NCBI GenBank assembly: GCA_050330055.1
Contig: JBHJOF010000192.1
Location: forward strand, 1-7,791
Source: JBHJOF01 sp050330055
GTDB lineage: Bacteria > Pseudomonadota > Alphaproteobacteria > Kiloniellales > JAKSDN01
DNA length: 7,791 nt
Direction: 5' to 3'
Numbering within the stretch: position 1 is the stretch's first letter; every line of letters begins with the position of its first letter. Shown here in pieces: positions 1 through 4,664 of this stretch. The notes below the pieces were generated by a model that worked only from the letters and a program-made list of their open reading frames with translations, did not search any database and had not been told where the DNA came from. The position numbers and the translations under genes were made by a program.

Positions 1-1
1 C

Positions 2-1327
2 GGCGACTTCGACCGCTGGGCCGCTGGCGGCCTGCCGGACTGGTCCTATGACAGGGTGCTGCCCTATTTCCGCAGGCAGGAGTGCTGGGAAGGCGGCGCC
101 GATGCCTACCGCGGCGGCGAAGGGCCTCTCGGCACCCAGTTCTGCCGCTGCCAGGACCCGCTGGTGGAGGCCTTCGGCGAGGCCGGGCGTGCGGCCGGCT
201 TCGGCTGGACCGAGGACTACAACGGCGCGCAGCAGGAAGGCTTCGGCCGGCTGCAGATGACGATCCGCAAGGGCCGGCGCTGCAGCGGCGCCACGGGCTA
301 TCTGCGCCCCGCGCTCAAGCGGCCCAACTTGGCGGTTAAGACCGGTGCGCTGGCGACGCGCCTGGTGGTCGAGGACCAGCGCGCGGTCGGCGTCGAGTAT
401 CTGGATAACGGCAAGCTCTCGGTCGCGCGCGCTCAACGGGAGGTGCTGCTGTGTGGCGGCGTGATCAACACGCCGCAGCTCCTCATGCTCTCCGGCATCG
501 GCGATCCGGCCGAGCTGAAGCGCCTCGGCCTGCCGGTCAAAGCCGAGTTGCCCGGCGTCGGCCGCAACCTTCAGGACCACGTCTCGGTCATCCTGATGTA
601 CCGGCGCAAGGAGCCGGGACCGTTCCACCGCATGATGCGGGCCGACCGCATCGCGCGCGAACTGGGCAAGGCCTATCTCTTCGGCCGCGGCTTCGCGGCC
701 GACGTGCCGGGCGGCATCACCGCCTTCCTGAAGAGCCGGCCCCATGGGAGACCGGTGCCGCCGCTGCCCGACATCCAGCTTCTCTTCACCGCGGCGCCGC
801 TCGGCGCCTGGCCCTATTTCCAGCCCTTCAAGGCGCCCTTCAACGACGGCTTCGCCTGCCGCATCGTCATGCTGCACCCGGAAAGCCGCGGCAGCGTCAC
901 GCTGCGCTCGAGCGAGCCGACGGACCACCCGCGCATCCACCAGAACTTCCTCGCCACCGAGGGCGACTGGGAGACGCTGCGCGCCGGCGTCCGCATGGCG
1001 CGAGAGGTGGCCGCGCAGCCGCAGATGCGGCCCTTCATCGCGGCCGAGATCGCCCCAGGCCTGGACAAGGACAGCGACGCGGCGATCGACGCGCACATCC
1101 GGTCGACCTCGATCACCGTGCATCATCCGCTCGGCACCTGCCGCATGGGCGCCGAGAGCGACGCCGCAGCGGTCGTCGACCCGGCGCTGCGCGTCAAGGG
1201 CTTTGAAGGGCTGCGCGTGGTCGACGCTTCGGTCATGCCGGACCTGCCGAGCGGCAACATCAACGCTGCGGTCGTCATGATCGCGGAGAAAGCCGCCGAC
1301 CTGATTCGCGGCCGTGCGCCCGCCTGA
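2..1327 (+). CDS. GMC-family FAD-dependent oxidoreductase (choline/alcohol dehydrogenase-like), 5'-truncated by window edge
   Basis: This is the C-terminal 441 residues of a glucose-methanol-choline oxidoreductase, a flavoenzyme that oxidises an alcohol to an aldehyde or ketone with FAD. The frame is open from base 2, so the start and the N-terminal FAD-binding GxGxxG region lie upstream of the window; family members are usually about 530-560 aa. The GMC signature 2 is at bases 455-502 (GGVINTPQLLMLSGIG). The C-terminal active-site block has HHPLGTCRMG, with the likely catalytic His at 1124-1126, followed by DLPSGNINAA, whose second Asn (1262-1264) sits at the partner His/Asn position. The ending AAVVMIAEKAADLIRG is typical of the family. 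The early segment YDRVLPYFRRQE is also characteristic. Substrate is not decidable: no betaine aldehyde dehydrogenase or transporter gene is visible beside it. An in-frame ATG at base 56 is internal to the conserved region and is not the start. It stops 130 nt before the next gene and has no visible link to the stress genes. Confidence 0.93.
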   Translation, partial: GDFDRWAAGGLPDWSYDRVLPYFRRQECWEGGADAYRGGEGPLGTQFCRCQDPLVEAFGEAGRAAGFGWTEDYNGAQQEGFGRLQMTIRKGRRCSGATGYLRPALKRPNLAVKTGALATRLVVEDQRAVGVEYLDNGKLSVARAQREVLLCGGVINTPQLLMLSGIGDPAELKRLGLPVKAELPGVGRNLQDHVSVILMYRRKEPGPFHRMMRADRIARELGKAYLFGRGFAADVPGGITAFLKSRPHGRPVPPLPDIQLLFTAAPLGAWPYFQPFKAPFNDGFACRIVMLHPESRGSVTLRSSEPTDHPRIHQNFLATEGDWETLRAGVRMAREVAAQPQMRPFIAAEIAPGLDKDSDAAIDAHIRSTSITVHHPLGTCRMGAESDAAAVVDPALRVKGFEGLRVVDASVMPDLPSGNINAAVVMIAEKAADLIRGRAPA

Positions 1328-1397
1328 TCTGCGGCCTTCGCACTCAGTCATCCCCAAGACAGCAAGCCCGCCAGCGCCGTGCACGTTTCTTGGCGAG

Positions 1398-1422
1398 GGA
1401 ACCAAAGCGGCAGGGCTGCGTT
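1398..1422 (+). promoter_or_regulatory. EcfG-type (general stress response) promoter upstream of the entericidin gene
   Basis: GGAAC at 1398-1402, a 16-nt spacer, then CGTT at 1419-1422. This matches the published alphaproteobacterial GSR consensus (GGAAC, 16-17 nt, CGTT) exactly. The CGTT ends 35 nt before the ATG at 1458, which gives a short leader containing AAGGAG (1446-1451). That use by EcfG is real is an inference from the match, its position, and the two further copies in this window. Confidence 0.82.
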
Positions 1423-1457
1423 CACTCCACGCAACACAACGTGCGAAGGAGTGAGGC

Positions 1458-1625
1458 ATGTTTAGGCGATTTGTGGCGCTCAACCTGGGCATTTGCAGCA
1501 GCCTCTTGCTGCTGCTGGCGGCGACGGTGACGCTACCTGGCTGCAACACCATGGAAGGCGCCGGCAAGGACATCGAGGCAGCTGGCGACGCGATAAGCGA
1601 CACGGCGGAGGACGCCAAGGAGTAA
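1458..1625 (+). CDS. Entericidin A/B family small lipoprotein (55 aa)
   Basis: A 55-residue lipoprotein precursor. The N-terminus is MFRRF, then a hydrophobic stretch (about residues 7-27), then a lipobox-like LPGC with the lipidated Cys at residue 29. The mature part begins CNTMEGAGKDIE and continues AAGDAISDTAEDAKE. This matches the entericidin pattern (CNTxxGxGxDIxxxGxAI) of Escherichia coli EcnA/EcnB, small envelope lipoproteins linked to stationary-phase stress and lysis. Pro at lipobox position -2 is slightly unusual. The ATG at 1458 is preceded by AAGGAG with a 6-nt gap. The perfect EcfG-type promoter just upstream predicts induction by general stress. It may be the first gene of a short transcript with the two membrane-protein genes downstream (gaps of 56 and 71 nt). 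Entericidin B in E. coli is known to be stress-regulated; a toxin role here is not implied, and no antidote partner gene is seen alongside. Confidence 0.88.
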   Translation: MFRRFVALNLGICSSLLLLLAATVTLPGCNTMEGAGKDIEAAGDAISDTAEDAKE

Positions 1626-1681
1626 CGGCGCTCCTGCTGCGTCAAGCCTCAACCCTATCGTTCACAGCAAAGGAGAGCAGC

Positions 1682-1861
1682 ATGCTCGCCTGGGCAGTCA
1701 TATTCTTCATCGTTGCGCTGATCGCGGCGGTGTTCGGCTTCGGCGGCATCTCGGCCGCGGCCGCGAGCATCGCACAGATCCTGTTCTTCATATTCCTGGT
1801 GCTGTTCGTGATCTCCTTAGTCGTGCACCTGGTGCGCGGGCGCACGCCGCCGGTGCCTTAG
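1682..1861 (+). CDS. DUF1328 / UPF0391 (YtjA-like) small membrane protein (59 aa)
   Basis: A 59-residue, very hydrophobic protein: MLAWAVIFFIVALIAAVFGFGG, then ISAAAASIAQILFFIFLVLFVISLVVHLVRGR. The two membrane segments (about residues 3-22 and 31-51), the FGFGGI turn and the terminal VRGR are diagnostic of DUF1328, a widespread proteobacterial inner-membrane family of unknown biochemical role, often found among stress genes. The start is the ATG at 1682, preceded by AAGGAGA with a suitable gap. The frame is open back to 1493, but that extension would run through the entericidin gene in another frame and has no family support. No EcfG-type motif was found in the 56 nt upstream, so it probably depends on read-through from the entericidin promoter or on a promoter I cannot recognise. 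Family assignment is firm; function is unknown. Confidence 0.92.
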   Translation: MLAWAVIFFIVALIAAVFGFGGISAAAASIAQILFFIFLVLFVISLVVHLVRGRTPPVP

Positions 1862-1878
1862 AGGTAGCGATGGGCCTG

Positions 1879-1900
1879 CGGCCCGGATGACGCCGGGCCG
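1879..1900. other. Perfect 8-bp inverted repeat (hairpin) between two small membrane-protein genes
   Basis: CGGCCCGG (1879-1886), a 6-nt loop, then CCGGGCCG (1893-1900). A fully GC 8-bp stem in the 71-nt gap after the DUF1328 gene. There is no T-tract after it, so it is not a classical intrinsic terminator. It could attenuate, or stabilise the upstream mRNA end. Confidence 0.5.
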
Positions 1901-1932
1901 GCCGCTCAGCTCACTGTCGAGGAGTACAGCAA

Positions 1933-2121
1933 ATGCTTGAATTCGGCGGGCTGTTCGCGCTACTGGTCCTGATCGCCGACGTCTGGGCGATTGTGAACGT
2001 CGTCGGCAGCGCCGCGTCGACCGGCGAAAAGGTGGTCTGGGTGGTCGTGATCCTCCTGCTTCCGGTGGTCGGCCTAATCGCCTGGCTGCTGATGGGGCCG
2101 CGGGCCCCGGCTCGCGCCTAA
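1933..2121 (+). CDS. PLDc_N-type small two-helix membrane protein (62 aa)
   Basis: A 62-residue protein with two predicted membrane helices (about residues 5-25 and 34-53) joined by the short loop SAASTGEKVVW. The pattern DVWAIVNVV...STGEKVVWVVVILLLPVVGLIAWLLMGPR matches the phospholipase D/nuclease N-terminal membrane module (PLDc_N, PF13396), which also occurs as a stand-alone small protein. The catalytic HKD phospholipase part is absent, so this is not an enzyme. The ATG at 1933 follows GAGGAG at about 1920-1925. It ends 48 nt short of the convergent anti-sigma gene. The last codons contain a perfect GC hairpin (GGGGCC at 2094-2099, GGCCCC at 2103-2108). Role unknown; the company of other small envelope stress proteins suggests the same regulon. 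Confidence 0.85.
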   Translation: MLEFGGLFALLVLIADVWAIVNVVGSAASTGEKVVWVVVILLLPVVGLIAWLLMGPRAPARA

Positions 2122-2169
2122 CGCCTCGTCACTGGGCGCGTGTCTCATAGCATCCTGTCTGGGCCACTC

Positions 2170-2433
2170 TCACTTTGGCTGGCTCTTCCGGGCGAACCGG
2201 CGCACGATCTCCCGGAGCTCAGTGCCAAGCGGCGCGCGCAGCACCGGGCCGTAAAGCGCCTGCAGCCTTCTGGTCTGCTGCCGGTAAAGCTCCAGCCTGG
2301 CCCGCAGCGCCGCATCCTCGTCGATGGCCTTCTCTACCTCGGCTGCCCGCTTCGACGGCAGCTCGCCGTCTAGAAAGGCGTTCAGCTCCTCCAGACTGAC
2401 ATGACTCGTCCAATTGGGCACTTTTCGGCTCAT
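2170..2433 (-). CDS. Small soluble anti-sigma factor-like protein (87 aa), partner of the upstream ECF sigma
   Basis: An 87-residue protein encoded directly behind, and overlapped by, the sigma gene. The core EELNAFLDGELPSKRAAEVEKAIDEDAALRARLELYRQQ (about residues 15-53) is the helical LxAFLDGEL...AAEVE...D..LRARL pattern common at the N-terminus of ECF anti-sigma factors, followed by LQALYGPVLRAPLG. It has no Cys, so it lacks the zinc-binding HxxxCxxC motif of ZAS anti-sigmas, and it has no membrane helix. It should therefore act in the cytoplasm and cannot sense directly across the membrane. The ATG (2433-2431) has no strong Shine-Dalgarno sequence and overlaps a TAA in another frame (TAATG), which suggests translational coupling to the sigma gene. 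It is not a clear NepR: NepR genes are shorter and usually precede ecfG. Assignment rests on pattern plus gene context. Confidence 0.75.
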   Translation of the reverse strand: MSRKVPNWTSHVSLEELNAFLDGELPSKRAAEVEKAIDEDAALRARLELYRQQTRRLQALYGPVLRAPLGTELREIVRRFARKSQPK

Positions 2434-2917
2434 TATCTGGCGGCGAAGTCTGCAGGCGAAGCGCCTCTCTGGCGCGCGACAGCCGCGACTTCACGGTTCC
2501 GATGGCGACGCCTGTTACGGTCGCTGCCTCTTCGTACGACAAGCCTTCCAGTCCGACGAGGAGGAGCGTCGAACGCTGCTCCAGGGGGAGCCCTTCCAGC
2601 GCCGAGGCCAGCTCCTTCAGCTCGATCCAGGGCTCCTGAGCCGCAGCGGTGACATGCGATCCGCGATACTCGTCTAGAGGCACCGAGGTTTTGAGCGGCG
2701 TTGCCCTCCTCATCTGATCTATAAACAGGTTATGCATGATGGCAAACAGCCAAGCCCGCAAGTTTGTTCCTGGCGTGAATTGACTTTGCCGTTCCAGGGC
2801 CCGCAAGAGGGCGTCCTGGGCCAGGTCGTCCGCAGCATCCCGGTCGCGCGTGAGCGAAAGCGCATAGCGACGGAGTGACGGAATCACGTCGATGACGCCG
2901 TCCTTCAGGTCATCCAT
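2219..2917 (-). CDS. ECF-type RNA polymerase sigma factor; in-frame stop lies deep inside the downstream anti-sigma gene
   Basis: A sigma-70 family ECF factor. From the chosen start, region 2 spans about residues 10-72 (IPSLRRYALSL...DAADDLAQDALLRALE...GTNLRAWLFAIMHNLFIDQMRR) and region 4 about 100-153 (LEGLPLEQRSTLLLVGLEGLSYEEAATVTGVAIGTVKSRLSRAREAL, the helix-turn-helix). There is no region 3. The start at 2917 (MDDLKDG) is preceded by AAAGGA with a 7-nt gap; the frame stays open to 2986, but that extension has no family support. The conserved protein ends near residue 155, yet the frame runs to a stop at 2219, giving 232 aa with an Arg/Ala/Gly-rich tail that overlaps 215 nt of the anti-sigma gene. 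Region 4 is ECF-like but lacks the sequence I associate with canonical EcfG, so I do not call it ecfG. It diverges from the Crp/Fnr gene. Confidence 0.87.
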   Translation of the reverse strand: MDDLKDGVIDVIPSLRRYALSLTRDRDAADDLAQDALLRALERQSQFTPGTNLRAWLFAIMHNLFIDQMRRATPLKTSVPLDEYRGSHVTAAAQEPWIELKELASALEGLPLEQRSTLLLVGLEGLSYEEAATVTGVAIGTVKSRLSRAREALRLQTSPPDNEPKSAQLDESCQSGGAERLSRRRAAVEAGSRGREGHRRGCGAAGQAGALPAADQKAAGALRPGAARAAWH

Positions 2918-3130
2918 TGTGTTGTCCTTTGATCGCCAACGAACCCTTGGGTTGTCGCCCTGTCTTTCGTGCAGGGGCCATTGCACAGCCTCTGGACAAG
3001 AGCTGCGTTAACCTAGGTAAAGGTCACAAATTTGCCCCTCGCCAACGCGACCGCTCTCTTCCGGCTATTCCGGGATAGCCAGCTTGACTAGGCTGAGAGC
3101 GAGTCGGTGGCGGCCCCTGGAGATGAGGCA
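2918..3130. promoter_or_regulatory. Divergent intergenic region between the sigma gene and the Crp/Fnr gene
   Basis: 213 bp shared by two divergent regulators, locally less GC-rich than the genes around it. It contains two near-palindromes: AACCCTTGGGTT (2942-2953) in the sigma leader, and TTAACCTAGGTAA (3008-3020, core ACCTAGGT at 3011-3018), followed by a CAAATTTG palindrome (3026-3033). These are operator candidates for either encoded regulator. No GGAAC...CGTT promoter is present in either direction, and no convincing -35/-10 pair was found. The Shine-Dalgarno AAAGGA for sigma (2930-2925) and GGAG for crp (3119-3122) lie at its two ends. Confidence 0.5.
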
Positions 3131-3901
3131 ATGAAGGATCACCGCGGCGCCACGATGCCGTCGGCGAACGCCGACCACCCGGACTGCCTGGTGGAGAAGT
3201 TCGCCGGATACCTGGAGCTGTCCGGGGCGGAGTCCATGTTCCTCTCGATTCTCCAATCAGAGGAGCGGAGCGTCCGCCGCAAGCAGGAGGTGATCACCCA
3301 AGGCCTGGATAGCCGGTACCTCTACGTGCTGAAGCACGGCTGGGCGCACAGCTACAAGCTCCTTGCCAGCGGTCACCGGCAGGTTCTGGAGTTTCTCTTG
3401 CCCGGCGACTTTCTGGGGATCCGCGAGTTCGCTTTCGAGCAGGCCTTGAACTTCGTCGTCATGTCGACCGACGGCGTTGTCTGCCCCTTTCCCAAAAACC
3501 AGCTGTCCGAGATGTTCAACAGCTTTCCGCGCTTGACGAACACGCTGGTGCATATCAGCACGCGCGAGCAGGCGATCCTGATCGAGCGCATCTGCAACAT
3601 CGGCGGACGTTCGGCCTACCAGCGGGTCGGACACCAGTTGCTCGAGCTCTGGGTGCGTCTGCGCGCCGTCGGACTGGCGGACGGCGAGCGCTTCACCTTC
3701 CCGATTCATCAGGTCGTCCTGGCCGATGCCTTGGGCCTGAGTGCCGTCCACGTCAGTCGCACGCTGCGGCGCTTGCGGCAGGATGGCCTGATCGAGCTGC
3801 GCAACGGGGACGTGGCCCTGCTGGATCTGCCGGGCTTGATCAAGGCCGCTCAGTTCGAGGAATTCTATCTCGCCAACAAGCCGCTCGACGGCCTTAAGTA
3901 G
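3131..3901 (+). CDS. Crp/Fnr-family transcriptional regulator (256 aa)
   Basis: A Crp/Fnr regulator with an N-terminal effector-binding beta-barrel (about residues 45-130: VRRKQEVITQGLDSRYLYVLKHGWAHSYKLLASGHRQVLEFLLPGDFLG) and a C-terminal winged helix-turn-helix of the HTH_Crp type (about 155-240: FPIHQVVLADALGLSAVHVSRTLRRLRQDGLIELRNGDVALLD). The few Cys residues (residue 19, VVCPF, RICNIGG) are not arranged as the 4Fe-4S ligand set of true FNR, so oxygen sensing through a cluster is unlikely; the ligand is unknown. The ATG at 3131 is preferred because GGAG (3119-3122) lies 8 nt upstream; a GTG at 3107 would add 8 residues. It is transcribed away from the sigma gene across 213 bp. The next EcfG-type promoter begins only 15 nt after its stop. 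Proximity to the sigma/anti-sigma pair and stress genes suggests a regulatory link, but nothing proves it. Confidence 0.92.
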   Translation: MKDHRGATMPSANADHPDCLVEKFAGYLELSGAESMFLSILQSEERSVRRKQEVITQGLDSRYLYVLKHGWAHSYKLLASGHRQVLEFLLPGDFLGIREFAFEQALNFVVMSTDGVVCPFPKNQLSEMFNSFPRLTNTLVHISTREQAILIERICNIGGRSAYQRVGHQLLELWVRLRAVGLADGERFTFPIHQVVLADALGLSAVHVSRTLRRLRQDGLIELRNGDVALLDLPGLIKAAQFEEFYLANKPLDGLK

Positions 3902-3915
3902 CGCCGCCGAGAGAT

Positions 3916-3941
3916 GGAACTTCGCTCGGCTCATCTGCGTT
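3916..3941 (+). promoter_or_regulatory. EcfG-type (general stress response) promoter upstream of the 72-aa gene
   Basis: GGAAC at 3916-3920, a 17-nt spacer, then CGTT at 3938-3941: an exact match to the GSR consensus. The CGTT ends 34 nt before the ATG at 3976, almost the same leader length as at the other two sites. Only 14 nt separate the crp stop codon (3901) from the -35 element, so this gene has its own promoter despite being tightly downstream of crp. Confidence 0.83.
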
Positions 3942-3975
3942 TTTCTGAGATCGAGCAACCACCTGGAGGTCTATC

Positions 3976-4194
3976 ATGGCCGAGAAGGGCAAGGTTCAGG
4001 GCGAGGGCGACTACGAAGCCGCCCGCCGCTTCCGCAAGGAGTCGGAACGGTTCGCCGAGACGGGCGACGTGAAGGGTGCCGCGGAAAAGGCGAAGCGGGC
4101 GGTTGAAGGCGATGAGGCCGGCGAGCTGAAGAAGGCCGAGAAGGCCGGAAAGTCCCGTGCCAAAGGCGTCGAGCCGAAGGCCAAGAAAGGCTGA
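3976..4194 (+). CDS. Conserved small lysine/alanine-rich hydrophilic protein of unknown function (72 aa)
   Basis: A 72-residue, highly charged protein without Cys, signal peptide or membrane helix. The N-terminal GEGDYEAARRFRKESERFAETGDVKGAAEKAKRA, then an acidic GDEAGELKKAEKAGKSRAKG, resembles a small conserved hypothetical family I recall from Proteobacteria (GEGDYxxARRY...F..SG.V..AA...A...E...AE..G...AKG), but I know of no assigned function. The charged, low-complexity, probably helical or disordered character is like that of stress-protectant or nucleic acid-binding small proteins; that is only an analogy. The ATG at 3976 follows a strong GGAGGT (3965-3970) with a 5-nt gap. The exact EcfG-type promoter upstream predicts general-stress induction. 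It is followed 119 nt later by csbD, which has its own matching promoter. Confidence 0.82.
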   Translation: MAEKGKVQGEGDYEAARRFRKESERFAETGDVKGAAEKAKRAVEGDEAGELKKAEKAGKSRAKGVEPKAKKG

Positions 4195-4249
4195 GCGCGC
4201 ACTCGGTACCATGAGCGCGGCCTCTGCGTCGGTACGCCATGCCTCGCTT

Positions 4250-4275
4250 GGAACATTCCCTTCAAGGAGTCCGTT
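4250..4275 (+). promoter_or_regulatory. EcfG-type (general stress response) promoter upstream of csbD
   Basis: GGAAC at 4250-4254, a 17-nt spacer, then CGTT at 4272-4275: an exact GSR consensus match. The CGTT ends 38 nt before the ATG at 4314. CsbD-family genes are general-stress genes in several bacteria (sigma-B in Bacillus), which supports the call. Confidence 0.84.
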
Positions 4276-4313
4276 TGCAGGTCAACGAACGATCTGAAAC
4301 GGAGCATCACACC

Positions 4314-4514
4314 ATGAATTGGGATCAAGTCGAAGGCAACTGGAAGCAGTTCCGCGGCAAAGTGCAACAGAAGTGGGGCGAGCTCAGCGACGACGAGCTC
4401 GACCAGGTCAAGGGGCGCCGCGACCAGCTCATCGGCACCATCCAGAAGCGCTATGGCATCGCCCGGGAAGAGGCCGAGCGCCAAGTCAAGGACTGGGAGC
4501 GCACCGTAAGCTAG
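4314..4514 (+). CDS. csbD: CsbD-family general stress protein (66 aa)
   Basis: A 66-residue hydrophilic protein beginning MNWDQVEGNWKQFRGKVQQKWGELSDDELDQVKGRRDQLIGTIQKRYG and ending EEAERQVKDWERTVS. The order WDQVEGNWKQ.KGK...WG.L.DD.L....G.RDQL.G..Q..YG....EAE.Q...W is the hallmark of CsbD (the YjbJ family of E. coli), a small abundant stress protein of unknown molecular activity. It covers the full family length. The ATG at 4314 is chosen because the family starts at MNWDQ; GGAG lies at 4301-4304. The frame stays open upstream to 4239, but that part includes the promoter and has no family support. The exact EcfG-type promoter predicts expression in the general stress response. A strong hairpin begins 18 nt after the stop. 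Confidence 0.95.
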   Translation: MNWDQVEGNWKQFRGKVQQKWGELSDDELDQVKGRRDQLIGTIQKRYGIAREEAERQVKDWERTVS

Positions 4515-4532
4515 GGGTGGCGTAGCGCCGCA

Positions 4533-4563
4533 GTGGGCGCGCCGCGGCAAACGGCGCTCCCAC
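4533..4563. terminator. Strong hairpin downstream of csbD (possible terminator or processing site)
   Basis: GTGGGcGCGCCG (4533-4544) pairs with CGGCGCtCCCAC (4552-4563): 12 positions with one C/T mismatch and a 7-nt loop. There is no T-tract after it, so a classical Rho-independent terminator is uncertain. The position right after csbD and before the PRC gene fits termination or 3'-end protection of the csbD transcript. Confidence 0.45.
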
Positions 4564-4664
4564 GCGGCTTCATCCAACGAGAAACAGCGAGGCGGCTGGC
4601 GGGCGGCGCGACAGTGCCGCCTCTCGTCCAGCGCCCGATTTTGTACCTATGGAGGGACGACATC

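Noticed and set aside
451..1206. 251-aa frame inside the GMC oxidoreductase gene
   Set aside because: Arg/Ala/His-rich off-frame translation of the GMC gene, without domain signs.
1493..1681. N-terminal extension of the DUF1328 gene back to 1493
   Set aside because: Runs out of frame through the entericidin gene; the DUF1328 family begins at the ATG at 1682, which has its own Shine-Dalgarno sequence.
1458..2121. Toxin-antitoxin module based on the entericidin gene
   Set aside because: Only one entericidin gene is present, with no paired antidote lipoprotein or RNA antitoxin visible; the following genes belong to DUF1328 and PLDc_N families.
2929..3080. EcfG-type promoter for the sigma gene
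   Set aside because: On the minus strand CGTT occurs near 3047-3044, but the nearest upstream GGAA-like elements are imperfect and at wrong spacing (10 or 19 nt).
3107..3130. GTG start for the Crp/Fnr gene
   Set aside because: No Shine-Dalgarno sequence in front of it; the ATG at 3131 has GGAG at a suitable distance.
3257..3958. 233-aa open frame on the - strand opposite the Crp/Fnr gene
   Set aside because: Antisense to a gene with intact cNMP and HTH domains; composition is that of a shadow frame and it lacks a Shine-Dalgarno sequence.
4533..4664. Upstream start for the PRC-barrel gene
   Set aside because: It would start inside the csbD hairpin and place 44 residues before a clear signal peptide; GGAGGG precedes the ATG at 4665.
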